Positions 32,805-41,623 of a stretch of 64,000 nt of DNA are shown here, in pieces. The DNA lies in assembly GCF_007096635.1 (NCBI RefSeq), contig NZ_VKAA01000017.1, positions 62,001-126,000 of the forward strand, given 5' to 3'. Below the pieces are notes generated by a model. That model was given only the letters and a program-made list of their open reading frames with translations. It searched no databases and was not told the origin of the DNA. The stretch comes from Mycolicibacterium sp. 018/SC-01/001. GTDB lineage: Bacteria > Actinomycetota > Actinomycetes > Mycobacteriales > Mycobacteriaceae. Position numbers and translations under genes: made by a program. Within the stretch, counting starts at the first letter, position 1, and each line of letters starts with the position of its first letter.

Positions 32805-35576
32805 TCAGTCTGTGCCGGCGTCGGCGGCTCGAAGGGCGACTGCCAGGCCTGCCCGGGAGCGTATTCCGAGTTTTCGGTAGACGGCTGAGAGCGTGGCCTC
32901 GACGGTTTTCTCGGAGAGAAACGAGGCCGTGGCTATGTCGCGGTTGGACAAGCCTTCGACGGCGAGATCGGCGGTCCGGCGTTCCGCGGCGGTCAGCGGG
33001 TGGCCGGTGCGCGGAACACTGCTCAGCCGGGTCAGTTCGGCGCGTGCTCGCGCCGCCCACAGGCCGGTACCCAGGCTTTCGAAGGAGTTCACTGCGACAG
33101 TGAGGGTGTCGGCGGCGGGTCTGCGTTGGCGGCGTCGGCGCTGTAGCTGGCCGAGAAGTAATTGGGTGCGGGCACGTTCGAACGGCATCGCAAGCCGCTC
33201 GTGGTGGATCATCGCTTCATCGAGCGCGTTGTGGGCGGCGGCGAGGTCGCCGCGTGCGGCGAGGACCGCGCCGAGTCCCCGCGCGCCGACCGCCATCATC
33301 CAGGGTCGGTCGCGGTCGGCACCGTATTTCTGCAGCGCACCGACCAGAGTTTCAGCCTTCTCGAGATGGCCGAGCGCCGTGAGCGCTTCGATGGCATCCG
33401 GAAGATGTTCTCCTCCTTCGATTTCCAGTTCGCGGGGTGGGTCGAATTCATCGAGCAACGGCCGGACGGCGGCCAAGGCCGCTCGGTAGTCCCCGCGCGA
33501 GACTTCGAGGAACGTGAGGACTCTCGTCGGTTCCTTGATCTGGCGTCGCGCACCGATCGAGCGGGCTGCTTCGATCGCGGCTCGGGCGTCGGCGCGCGCG
33601 GCGGCGACATGACCCTGGTATGCGGCAACGGCAGCGCGTTTGGTCAGCGCCGTCACCAGCGACAGGGTGGCTCCGAGTTGCTCGGCGCGCTGCACACCCG
33701 CGCGGGCCGCCTCTCGGGCCTCGGTGTAGCGGCCGGACCAGATCGCAGCCGCCGCGATGCGGTTGTCGATCCATACGAGGTCGATCTCGTTGCCGTCGGT
33801 GGTCATACTGCGCTTGACCGCGCGCAGTTGAGCATCGGCGGTCTCGAGATCACCGAGATACGCCGACATCACGGCTTCGACGGCGCGTGCACGCAGAAAA
33901 GTCGTCGCACCGCTGTGCGGGTCTTCGAGCTCCAGGGCGCTGCGCAGAGCCGCGGCGTCGAAGCCCCGCCCTTCGATGAAGGTGGCGGTGACGTACAGCG
34001 ACAGCGCTTGGCTCTGCAGGCCGGGCAGGTCGAACTCCCGGGCGAGGACGATTGCGTGCCGCGCGTGCTCGACCGCCTCAGCCATGCGGTCGGCGATGGC
34101 CACCGCCAGCGAGAGGCGGATCAGGCACATCACGCGCAGCGTCGGTGCCTCCTCGGCGTGCGCAGCAGCCTCCGACAGCATCTCGATCGCGCCGGTGAGG
34201 TCGTCGTCGTAGGCCTTGATCGCCCCGAGGTGTGCCAACGCCAGGGCTCGCGATACGCCTGCAGGAAGGCCATCGAGCGCGATCTGCACGTGCCGGCGCG
34301 CCGCCGCCACCGATCCGGATCGGAAACGGAGTTCTGCGGCGCGAACTCGCCGCATGGCGGTGTCGCCGCCCCGGTCCAGCATGAGGTCCACCAGTTCGGC
34401 GGCGGCGGCCGTCGCACCCCGGGAGGCGAGAGATTCCGCGGCGGCCTCCAGAGCGGACAACGTCGCGGCATCGGCGGTCGAGCTCGCGAGGGCGAGATGG
34501 CGGGCCCGCAGTTCCGGGTGATCGACCACCTCGGCCAGAGCTTTGTGAGTGGCTCTGCACTGCGCCGGGGTGGCCTCCGCGACGACGCCGGTGGCGTAGA
34601 GAGGGTGGCCGAACAGGACGCGGTTGCCGGCCAGCGATACCACGCTGCGCGCCTCGAGCGTCTCGATCAGGTCCACGACCTCCAGGACGGACAGATCAAG
34701 CGAGCTGCTGATCATCTCGACGGTGGGCGCCGCGGCGCACGCCGCGGCCAGCAGCACTGCTCGGGTCCGGGCGTCGAGGTGCCCGACCCGACGGCGCACC
34801 AACGTGGCCAGCCCGGTGGGCAGATCGTCCGCTGAGGTGAGGCCGTCGAGCTCACCGCGCGCCAGTTCCAGCGCGAACATCGGGTTGCCGGCCGAGGTTT
34901 CGTGAATCCTGGTGACCACGGGACGGGGCAGAGCGCGATGGAGGCGCGTAGAGATCAGCGCGTGTACACCGTCGGCATCGAGCGGACGCATGTGAACGCG
35001 AGTGGCCGTGTCCGGGTTCGGGAACGTCGGCCAGGACACTGCTGCAGCGGTGTCGGGGTCGTCGGTGCGGCGGGTCACCAACAGCGCGGTGGCGTCGGTC
35101 ATCCGGCGAGCGGCGAAACCGATGACCGCGCGGCTGGAGGGATCGAGCCACTGCGCGTCGTCGATGGTCAGTAGCACCGGTGAACGCTCGGTGAGGCTGC
35201 CGATGACGGAGCAGAACGCCGTGGCGGTGATCCTCTCGTCGGTGCTGGGTCCCTCTGTCGCATCGCCCCGCACGCGTTCCAGTGCCAGGCGTTGCCGTTC
35301 CGGTAATGCGGCGATGACCGCATCGTCGACGGAGGCAACCAGGTCGGCCACCGCGGCATAGGCGTAGCCCACCTCCGCGGGCGATCCGTGCGCCATCAAT
35401 ACCGCAAAGCCCATCTCCCGGGCACGTTCAGCCGCACCGAGCACCAACGTGGTCTTGCCGATTCCCGCCTCACCCTCGACGATCAGCGCCGCGGGCTCCC
35501 GCCGAGCGCGCGTCAACACGTCGAGGACATCACCCTCCTCGGCGGGGCGCCGCACCGTCTCGGACACGCTCGTCAT
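32805..35576 (-). CDS. Large ATP-binding LuxR (LAL-type) regulator
   Basis: A 923-aa regulator: Walker A GEAGIGKT (35-42), Walker B LLTIDDAQWLD (about 135-146), an extended TPR-like alpha-helical region rich in Ala and Arg, and a C-terminal LuxR helix-turn-helix (LTAAERRTADLAVEGLSNRDIA, then EKTVEATLSAVYRKLG). It is a one-component, ATP-dependent activator of the MalT type. ATG at 35576 is chosen over an upstream TTG. It stands alone between a hypothetical gene and the phosphodiesterase with 89-base spacing upstream, so its target is not obvious. It belongs to a different subgroup from the 777-aa regulator at 5100, judged by its ATPase domain. Confidence 0.87.
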   Translation of the reverse strand: MTSVSETVRRPAEEGDVLDVLTRARREPAALIVEGEAGIGKTTLVLGAAERAREMGFAVLMAHGSPAEVGYAYAAVADLVASVDDAVIAALPERQRLALERVRGDATEGPSTDERITATAFCSVIGSLTERSPVLLTIDDAQWLDPSSRAVIGFAARRMTDATALLVTRRTDDPDTAAAVSWPTFPNPDTATRVHMRPLDADGVHALISTRLHRALPRPVVTRIHETSAGNPMFALELARGELDGLTSADDLPTGLATLVRRRVGHLDARTRAVLLAAACAAAPTVEMISSSLDLSVLEVVDLIETLEARSVVSLAGNRVLFGHPLYATGVVAEATPAQCRATHKALAEVVDHPELRARHLALASSTADAATLSALEAAAESLASRGATAAAAELVDLMLDRGGDTAMRRVRAAELRFRSGSVAAARRHVQIALDGLPAGVSRALALAHLGAIKAYDDDLTGAIEMLSEAAAHAEEAPTLRVMCLIRLSLAVAIADRMAEAVEHARHAIVLAREFDLPGLQSQALSLYVTATFIEGRGFDAAALRSALELEDPHSGATTFLRARAVEAVMSAYLGDLETADAQLRAVKRSMTTDGNEIDLVWIDNRIAAAAIWSGRYTEAREAARAGVQRAEQLGATLSLVTALTKRAAVAAYQGHVAAARADARAAIEAARSIGARRQIKEPTRVLTFLEVSRGDYRAALAAVRPLLDEFDPPRELEIEGGEHLPDAIEALTALGHLEKAETLVGALQKYGADRDRPWMMAVGARGLGAVLAARGDLAAAHNALDEAMIHHERLAMPFERARTQLLLGQLQRRRRQRRPAADTLTVAVNSFESLGTGLWAARARAELTRLSSVPRTGHPLTAAERRTADLAVEGLSNRDIATASFLSEKTVEATLSAVYRKLGIRSRAGLAVALRAADAGTD

Positions 35577-35665
35577 CGTCGCACCCAGCGTCAACGCGGA
35601 CAGGACTTTTCATACCGCGACGCGTCGCATCTGCCCGTGAGGTCGGTGCCCGATACCAGGGGTGG

Positions 35666-36532
35666 TCAGGCGAACGGATACGGGCCGTCCTCATCGCCGA
35701 TGTGGCAGAGGTGGCTGATCAGTCCGTCGTCGGGGTTCCACAGATGCAGCATGTAGCCGCGTGGCCCGGCGTGGCTGCTCGGTTCCGTGCGCGTCAACGC
35801 CAGATCGATCTGCGTCGCGGTGCTCGGACTCGTGCACAGCACCGTATTGGCCCAGCGCCTCATCATCGGACGATGCACGTGTCCGCACAGTACGATCTCG
35901 ACATTGTCGAAACGCTCTATCACGGAACACAACTCGGCCCCGTCGAAGTACCGGTACTCGTCCATGTACGAGATGCCGCTGCGCACCGGTGGGTGGTGGA
36001 GCATCACGATCGTCGGCTTGTTCGTGTCGCTTGCCAGTGCGTCGCCGAGCCACTCGAGTCCGTTGCGATCGATGTGGCCGTGGTGGTCGCCCGGGACGGT
36101 GGAGTCCAGCCCGATGATCCGGACCGGGTGATCATCGACGCAGAAGTGGAGCGGGCCGGAGCGCGGCAGGTAGGGGTGGTCTGAGAATGCCGCGCGCAGA
36201 TTCTCGCGATCGTCGTGATTGCCGGGGATGACCAGGTGGGGAATCGTCAGGGACGTCAGGATGTGCCTCAGCGTCTGATATTCCTCCGGCCGGCCCTCGT
36301 CGACGAGATCGCCTGTGAGCAGCACCAGATCGGGGCGACGATCCACCCCGAGCACGTGCTCGATGGCGTCCGCGAGTGCTTGGTTGGAATCGGTCACGCC
36401 GTGATACAGGGTTCCGGCGGGCCGGATGTGGAGGTCCGACAATTGGGCTATCAGCACTGCGCTGTCCAGCCGTTCTCCGTCACTGCGCCATGATGACACC
36501 GAGTGTCCGCTCCCGCTGCGCAGGACGCTCAT
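35666..36532 (-). CDS. Metallophosphoesterase, CpdA-like 3',5'-cyclic nucleotide phosphodiesterase
   Basis: A 288-aa calcineurin-like phosphoesterase with all metal motifs: QLSDLHI, TGDLVDEG, PGNHDD, a His in IVMLHHPP, and CGHVHR. The arrangement matches the class III cyclic-nucleotide phosphodiesterases (CpdA type; Rv0805 in M. tuberculosis). It should hydrolyse cAMP or another phosphodiester with a two-metal centre. The ATG at 36532 adds about 25 residues before the usual start of the fold and lies only 18 bases from the divergent membrane-protein gene; an internal GTG at 36457 is an alternative start. Confidence 0.85.
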   Translation of the reverse strand: MSVLRSGSGHSVSSWRSDGERLDSAVLIAQLSDLHIRPAGTLYHGVTDSNQALADAIEHVLGVDRRPDLVLLTGDLVDEGRPEEYQTLRHILTSLTIPHLVIPGNHDDRENLRAAFSDHPYLPRSGPLHFCVDDHPVRIIGLDSTVPGDHHGHIDRNGLEWLGDALASDTNKPTIVMLHHPPVRSGISYMDEYRYFDGAELCSVIERFDNVEIVLCGHVHRPMMRRWANTVLCTSPSTATQIDLALTRTEPSSHAGPRGYMLHLWNPDDGLISHLCHIGDEDGPYPFA

Positions 36533-36550
36533 TGCTGCGAGAGTGGGCAG

Positions 36551-36946
36551 ATGTCCGGTCGCTTCGCCGTCTCCGCGGTGTTCGGGCGGCGGCTGTGCGC
36601 GACGGCGGCCGCCGGCTCAGCACTCCTGCACGCGACGATGATCCTCCACGCCGCCAATCCGGTACTGGCCCTGCTCATCCTCGCGATGGCTGGGGCGTGC
36701 CTGTTCTGTGCCTGTGAATTGTGGCGAACGTGCGGGCCTCGGACGTGGGCCGTTGTCGCGGTCATGAACCTCGCGATGATCGCCGTGCACTGGTCGGTCC
36801 CTGCGCACCACCACGGCACCGCGGTGCCGCTTCCAGAACGACCGATGTCCGCGCTCATGGGGCTGGCGACCACCGTGTCAGTCGTCGAGGCTCTGATCGC
36901 CGCCTCGGTGCTCTACGCGATCACCAGGGGACGGGACCCGCTGTAA
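36551..36946 (+). CDS. Small integral membrane protein, unknown function
   Basis: A 131-aa protein with about four hydrophobic segments (FGRRLCATAAAGSALLHATM; VLALLILAMAGACLFCACEL; WAVVAVMNLAMIAVHWSV; VSVVEALIAASVLYAI). A short His-rich loop (HHHGTAVP) lies before the last segment and another His-containing patch (LLHATMILHA) near the first. I do not recognise the family. The spaced His and Cys residues could bind a metal. It is followed after nine bases by an alpha/beta hydrolase on the same strand, so the two form an operon. Confidence 0.65.
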   Translation: MSGRFAVSAVFGRRLCATAAAGSALLHATMILHAANPVLALLILAMAGACLFCACELWRTCGPRTWAVVAVMNLAMIAVHWSVPAHHHGTAVPLPERPMSALMGLATTVSVVEALIAASVLYAITRGRDPL

Positions 36947-36955
36947 GGTTCGTCG

Positions 36956-37858
36956 ATGGGGTACGCACACACCGAGACCCTCCGGATCGGCTACCTGGAA
37001 GACGGTGACGCGGATGGTTGGCCAGTGGTGCTGTGTCACGGATTCCCCTACGACGTCAGGGCTTTCGACGATGTGACGCCCCGTCTGGTGCGTGAGGGCG
37101 CCCGGGTGCTACGACCCTTCGCGCGTGGATTCGGGCCGACGACGTTCACGACGCCCGGCGCAATCCGGTCCGGCGAACAAGCGGCGCTGGCCGACGATCT
37201 GCGCCAGCTGATCGTCGCTCTCCGGTTGGTCCGCCCGATCGTCGCCGGATACGACTGGGGCGGCCTTGCGTGCTGCGGTGTCGCCGCGGTGTGGCCCGAC
37301 CTGGTGTCGGGACTCGTGTCCATGGCCGGTTACGACGTGATCGACGAGCGACAGAAGCACGGGTTTCCCCCGACGGTGGAACACGTGGCGTGGTATCAGC
37401 ATGTGTTCCAGAGTGCACGCGGTCGCGAGAGCCTTACGGAGCACCGGCGCGAGATGTGCATGATGTTGTGGCGGCAGTGGTCGCCGACATGGCGCTTCGA
37501 CGAGGCGGTGTACGAGGCGACGGCGCCATCGTTCGACAACTCGGACTTCGTCGACGTGGTGGTGCACGCCTATCGGCACAATTTCGGTACCGCCGAGGGT
37601 GATCCGCGGTACGCAGCCGTTCGTGAGACGCTCGCACGCCGGCCCGTCATCCCGGTTCCCACCGTCACACTGGACGGAGTGCACGATCCTCTCAAACCGG
37701 GCGGAACAGCAGACCATGCGCCGATGTTCGCGGGGCGCCACGAACATCGGACTGTCGACAGCGGCCACAATCTGCCCCAGGAACGTCCCGGCGACTTCGC
37801 AGACGCGATCCTCACAGTCGCCGGCTGGCTGGGTTTCGTGCCCGGGGGAACGAGCTGA
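36956..37858 (+). CDS. Alpha/beta hydrolase
   Basis: A 300-aa alpha/beta hydrolase with HGFP (28-31) as the oxyanion region, nucleophile Asp100 in AGYDWGG, a late acid in LDGVHDPL and His in VDSGHNLPQERP. Asp as nucleophile suggests epoxide hydrolase or dehalogenase chemistry. The start follows the small membrane protein by nine bases; an AAGG sequence precedes the ATG. Converges with the LLM oxidoreductase ending at 37886. Substrate unknown. Confidence 0.83.
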   Translation: MGYAHTETLRIGYLEDGDADGWPVVLCHGFPYDVRAFDDVTPRLVREGARVLRPFARGFGPTTFTTPGAIRSGEQAALADDLRQLIVALRLVRPIVAGYDWGGLACCGVAAVWPDLVSGLVSMAGYDVIDERQKHGFPPTVEHVAWYQHVFQSARGRESLTEHRREMCMMLWRQWSPTWRFDEAVYEATAPSFDNSDFVDVVVHAYRHNFGTAEGDPRYAAVRETLARRPVIPVPTVTLDGVHDPLKPGGTADHAPMFAGRHEHRTVDSGHNLPQERPGDFADAILTVAGWLGFVPGGTS

Positions 37859-37885
37859 AACACCGTCGGCGTCGACAGCGACCAG

Positions 37886-38908
37886 CTATCGCCAGCCGAG
37901 TTCCGGCGCGACATGGCTCAACACGCTCTCGAGCACGTGCGTGTTGTACTCGACGCCAAGCTGATTGGGGACCGTCAACAGCAGCGTGTCGGCCGCTGCG
38001 ATCGCTTCGTCCTCGGCGAGCTGGGCGATGAGCTTGTCGGGCTCGCCCGCATAGGTCTTGCCGAAGCGGGCCACGCCACCGTCGAGGAAGCCGACCTCGT
38101 CAGTGCTGTCGCGGTTGTGCCAGAACAACTGCCTGTCCAGATCGTCGACGATGGGAAAAATACTGCGGCTCACCGAGACACGCGGTTCGCGATCGTGCCC
38201 GGCGTCTTTCCAGGCGGTCCGGAATCTCTGGATCTGCTCGGCCTGCAGTCGGTGGAACGGCACACCGGTGTCCTCGGTCAGCAGCGTGGAGCTCATCATG
38301 TTCATCCCCTGCCGAGCCGTCCACTCGGCCGTGGCGCGGCTACCTGCCCCCCACCAGATCCGTTCGCGCAACCCCGGCGCGTGCGGCTCGACCCTCAGCA
38401 GGCCGGGCGGGTTCGGGAACATGGGACGGGGGTTGGGTTGCGCGAAACCTTTTCCGGCCAGGACGTCGAGGAACACGCGTGTGTGTTCGCGCGCCATCTC
38501 GGCACCTTCTGTGTCACCCTCACCGGGCTGATATCCGAAGTAGCGGTAGCCGTCGATCACCTGTTCGGGCGATCCGCGGCTGATCCCGAGCTGCAGGCGC
38601 CCGCCGGAGATGAGGTCGGCAGCACCCGCGTCCTCCGCCATGTAGAGCGGATTCTCGTATCGCATGTCGATGATGCCCGTGCCGAGCTCGATACGGCTCG
38701 TGCGCGCGGCCGCGGCGGCGAGCAAGGGGAACGGCGACCCGAGTTGCCTGGCGAAGTGGTGCACTCGGAAGTACGCCCCGTCGGCACCCAGGTCCTCGGC
38801 CGCTATCGCCAACTCGATCGACTGCAGCAGTGCGTCCGCCGCCGAACGCACCCGGGAGTGCGGGCTGTCCGACCAGTGGCCGAAGGACAGGAAGCCGATC
38901 TTCTTCAC
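37886..38908 (-). CDS. LLM class flavin-dependent oxidoreductase (luciferase-like)
   Basis: A 340-aa bacterial-luciferase-like protein. It has GADGAYFRVHHFARQLGSPFP and IELGTGIIDMRYENPLYMAEDAGAADL, typical of the FMN-linked alkanal-monooxygenase-like subgroup, then GISRGSPEQ and the SRSIFPIVDDLD region. Cofactor could be FMN or F420. The GTG at 38908 starts directly on the first strand (MKKIGFLSFG). It is followed on the same strand by no close partner; the GAF protein upstream is 47 bases away. Substrate unknown. Confidence 0.83.
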   Translation of the reverse strand: MKKIGFLSFGHWSDSPHSRVRSAADALLQSIELAIAAEDLGADGAYFRVHHFARQLGSPFPLLAAAAARTSRIELGTGIIDMRYENPLYMAEDAGAADLISGGRLQLGISRGSPEQVIDGYRYFGYQPGEGDTEGAEMAREHTRVFLDVLAGKGFAQPNPRPMFPNPPGLLRVEPHAPGLRERIWWGAGSRATAEWTARQGMNMMSSTLLTEDTGVPFHRLQAEQIQRFRTAWKDAGHDREPRVSVSRSIFPIVDDLDRQLFWHNRDSTDEVGFLDGGVARFGKTYAGEPDKLIAQLAEDEAIAAADTLLLTVPNQLGVEYNTHVLESVLSHVAPELGWR

Positions 38909-38955
38909 GCCTCGGCCAACCGCTCGTGGCCCGACCGCATTCCCCCGACCAGCCC

Positions 38956-39453
38956 TCAGCCGAGCGCGCTGTCGTCGTTGCTGACGATCCGCTCGACCTC
39001 CCCCGCCAGTTCGGAAAGCTGCCGGCGCTCCTCATCGGAGTACTCACGCGAGCTGTCGTCGAGCACGCACACCGTTCCGACGACGTCACCCGCGCCGTTG
39101 TGAATCGGCACGCCGAGGTAGTTGTGCAGACCGAACTCCACCTCGTCTTCGTTACCGGCGAAGGTGTCGTCGTCTCGGGAGTCGCGAACGAACAGCGGAC
39201 GATCCTCGTCGACGACTCGCTCGCAGTAGAGCGGCACGCGGGACTGATCGTCGAGCGCTTTCTTGCCGGCTCCGCCGACCGTGTAGTGCCGGGTGGCTTC
39301 GCCGGCTGTGCCGGCGACGACCATGGAGTCGGCCTCCGACCGCATCACCAGAACCGATTTCACGCCCAACTGCCGGGCGATCCTGTCGAGGTGGCCGGCC
39401 ACAGGAGCAAGCCCTGGGGTGGTGTCCGTCGTGTGGGGTTGCGCGTCGCTCAT
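38956..39453 (-). CDS. GAF domain protein
   Basis: A 165-aa single GAF domain: VLVMRSEADSMVV, then VPLYCERVVDEDRPLFVRDSRDD, and LGVPIHNGAGDVVGTVCVLDDSSREYSDEE. This is the standard layout of stand-alone GAF sensors. A conserved Cys (YCERV) lies at the usual ligand-pocket position. Such proteins bind small ligands, haem or redox cues and sometimes act as methionine-sulfoxide reductases. The ATG at 39453 has GGGAGAG at good spacing. The VOC gene upstream ends 55 bases away, so cotranscription is possible. Confidence 0.82.
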   Translation of the reverse strand: MSDAQPHTTDTTPGLAPVAGHLDRIARQLGVKSVLVMRSEADSMVVAGTAGEATRHYTVGGAGKKALDDQSRVPLYCERVVDEDRPLFVRDSRDDDTFAGNEDEVEFGLHNYLGVPIHNGAGDVVGTVCVLDDSSREYSDEERRQLSELAGEVERIVSNDDSALG

Positions 39454-39508
39454 GCGAACACTCTCCCGGCTGCGCCGGACAGACCGCAACCGTTGCGCTC
39501 GCCCGGAA

Positions 39509-39865
39509 TCAACGTGACGGCGGCTCGTAGAGCTGGAGATCATTGCCTTCGGAGTCCTTGAAGGAGGCGATGCGACCCCAGGGATGGTCGCTGATCTCAC
39601 CGGCGAAGGACACCCCTTCGCCCTTCAGGCGCGACACCTCGTCCTCGATGCCACCGTCGGGCTGAAATGTCAGCAGCGCCCCACCGCTGCCGTCCGCCCC
39701 GGAGGATTCGCGCGCATTCAGACCCACCATCAACCCGTTGGCGTCCAACTCCGACCACTCATCGGACTCTCGCTTCACGTCGAGTCCCAGGGTGGTGCCA
39801 TAGAAGCCGAGGGCCCGCTTCATGTCTTTGACCGGTAACCACACCGCTGCCACACCTGACGCCAT
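39509..39865 (-). CDS. VOC family (glyoxalase-like) protein
   Basis: A 118-aa single-domain vicinal-oxygen-chelate protein: AAVWLPVKDMKRALGFYGTTLGL at the N terminus, FQPDGGIEDEVSRLKGEGV mid-protein and RIASFKDSEGNDLQLYEP at the end. The terminal Glu (LQLYEP) fits a metal ligand position. It could be a glyoxalase, dioxygenase-like or antibiotic-binding protein; the family is too diverse to decide. The ATG at 39865 has a clear GGAGGAGA Shine-Dalgarno. Upstream, 257 bases without a gene separate it from the divergent lipase; I saw no strong element there. Confidence 0.83.
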   Translation of the reverse strand: MASGVAAVWLPVKDMKRALGFYGTTLGLDVKRESDEWSELDANGLMVGLNARESSGADGSGGALLTFQPDGGIEDEVSRLKGEGVSFAGEISDHPWGRIASFKDSEGNDLQLYEPPSR

Positions 39866-40122
39866 GTTCTGTCTCCTCCGTCTGACCGTTGCTCTCATCC
39901 GAGCCGTACCCCGTCACATCCCTTCCAGACATCTGTGGACTCCGTCGATTTGTGACGGATCGACGATGTGAGCTCCGCGGCGGCCCAGGCGGATGTCAGA
40001 TGTCGCCGAGCGTCGCATGATGCCGGTCGGCTGTCGGTCGAATATGGTCGGGTTTGCCAGACATTCGTTCGGCGTGCTGCGCACGCACCCGCCACACACG
40101 ACGGATCGGAAAGCGACACCGT

Positions 40123-41400
40123 ATGGGTAACCGATCATCCTGGAGCCGCTCCGGTATCCCGACGCCGGATCGAGACCCCTTTTACGTGAGCCCCGATGGT
40201 CTCGATGCGGTGACGCCCGGAACGGTCATGCGATCTCGACGCGTGCAGATGTCGTTCTTCGGTCGGGTGCGCCACGGCGCGGCGACGCAACTGATGTACC
40301 GCAGCACCGATCTCCACGGTCGGCCCGAAGCAGCGGTCACCACGGTGGTCGTGCCCCGTGGGAAGAATCCCGCCGAGTGCCCTGTGCTGTCGTACCAGTG
40401 CGCGATCGACGCCGTCGCGGCGCGGTGCTTTCCGTCATATGCGTTACGTCTGGGTGCCGGCCTCGTCGGAGCGTCGGTCCAGGCCGAGTTCCTGTTCATC
40501 GCTGCCGCACTGTCCCGCGGATGGGCGGTCAGCATCCCGGATCACGAGGGCCTCGCCGGGATGTGGGGTGCACCCTACGAGGCCGGATTCCGGGTCCTCG
40601 ACGGTTTACGAGCGGCTGTGGGCGACCCTGCGATCGGCCTGTCGCCCACGGCGCCCATGGCGATCTGGGGATATTCCGGAGGCGGGCTGGCCAGCGGATG
40701 GGCCGCCGAGGCCGCCGACACGTACGCTCCGGAACTCGACATCGTCGGCGCGGTGCTGGGATCGCCGGTCGTGGACCCGGAAAGCGTTGCCCGGCGGCTC
40801 AATGCGTCGCCGTGGGCCGGTTTGGCAGCGTTGATGATCGCGTCTCTAGTACACGTCTTTCCCGGAGCGCGCAAAGTCGTCGACGAACACGCCACCGAAG
40901 ACGGGAAGGCGTTGCTCCTGCAGATCGAGGGGATGAGCACCGGCGCCGCGATCCGGCACTTCCGCAACGTCGACATCACCGCCTACGTCGACGTGACGCT
41001 CGACGAACTGTTCGCGCTTCCCGAACTCCGTCATGTCTTCGAGGTGACCCGACTCGGCCAGAAGATCCCGAGCATGCCCGTCCTGCTCATCCAGGGCGTG
41101 CACGACAAGATCGTGAGCGTCGCCGATGTGGACGCCCTCGTCGACACCTACACCGCAGGCGGTGCCGCGGTCACGTACCACCGCGACCCACTGGCCGAGC
41201 ACCTGCTGTTGTATCCGTTCGCCGTTCCCATGACGCTGGGGTGGCTGGCCGATCGCCTCGCCCGTCGTGACAGGCCTGCGAGTCGGCACACCTGGCCGGC
41301 CCTGCTGAACTCCCGAACTTACGCGTCGTTGCCCGCTCTCACCTCGGCGGCCGCCCGCGCGGCGGTACCGTTCCCCGGGCGGCGCCGGCCCGCGAACTGA
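40123..41400 (+). CDS. Secretory-lipase-type triacylglycerol lipase/esterase
   Basis: A 425-aa alpha/beta hydrolase of the LIP (secretory lipase) family: nucleophile Ser185 in GYSGGG, PDHEGLAGMWGAPYEAG before it, acid in IQGVHDKIVS and His in AEHLLLYPFAV. It should hydrolyse acylglycerols or other esters. The ATG at 40123 gives no clear signal peptide (MGNRSSWSRSGIP), so export is doubtful. A stem-loop 10 bases after the stop may terminate it. Divergent from the VOC gene at 39865. Confidence 0.83.
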   Translation: MGNRSSWSRSGIPTPDRDPFYVSPDGLDAVTPGTVMRSRRVQMSFFGRVRHGAATQLMYRSTDLHGRPEAAVTTVVVPRGKNPAECPVLSYQCAIDAVAARCFPSYALRLGAGLVGASVQAEFLFIAAALSRGWAVSIPDHEGLAGMWGAPYEAGFRVLDGLRAAVGDPAIGLSPTAPMAIWGYSGGGLASGWAAEAADTYAPELDIVGAVLGSPVVDPESVARRLNASPWAGLAALMIASLVHVFPGARKVVDEHATEDGKALLLQIEGMSTGAAIRHFRNVDITAYVDVTLDELFALPELRHVFEVTRLGQKIPSMPVLLIQGVHDKIVSVADVDALVDTYTAGGAAVTYHRDPLAEHLLLYPFAVPMTLGWLADRLARRDRPASRHTWPALLNSRTYASLPALTSAAARAAVPFPGRRRPAN

Positions 41401-41410
41401 CCTCGCCGCA

Positions 41411-41434
41411 GCGCGGTCTCATAACGAACCGCGC
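41411..41434 (+). terminator. Possible terminator stem-loop
   Basis: Perfect 7-bp arms GCGCGGT (41411-41417) and ACCGCGC (41428-41434) around a 10-base loop, just after the lipase stop. Without a U-tract it is only a moderate candidate. Confidence 0.45.
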
Positions 41435-41461
41435 CACCCCGTCGTAGCGGACAATTGCGCC

Positions 41462-41623
41462 ATGTCGACAGTGCTGTGGATTCTCGTCGCGGTGCTTGCC
41501 GTCGGCGCCATCGCCGGCGGTCTGGTGCGAATACGGGCCTGGCTGGACAAACCTGCGCCTCCGGACATCGTCGAGGCCGCGCGCCGTCGCGAGGAGGAAG
41601 ACCGTCGCCGCTCCGGGGAATGA
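41462..41623 (+). CDS. Small single-pass membrane protein, 53 aa
   Basis: ATG 41462 to TGA 41623 encodes MSTVLWILVAVLAVGAIAGG, a clear N-terminal membrane helix, followed by a charged cytosolic-type tail (DIVEAARRREEEDRRRSGE). Its stop overlaps the ATG of the VOC gene (ATGA at 41620-41623), which strongly supports translation. A GACAAT sequence six bases before the ATG could be a -10 of a leaderless transcript. The function is unknown; the form resembles small membrane anchors or YneF-like proteins. Confidence 0.75.
   Translation: MSTVLWILVAVLAVGAIAGGLVRIRAWLDKPAPPDIVEAARRREEEDRRRSGE

Noticed and set aside
33162..34835. A 557-codon + strand frame opposite the 923-aa LuxR regulator
   Set aside because: Shadow frame with Arg/Gly-rich composition and no motif.
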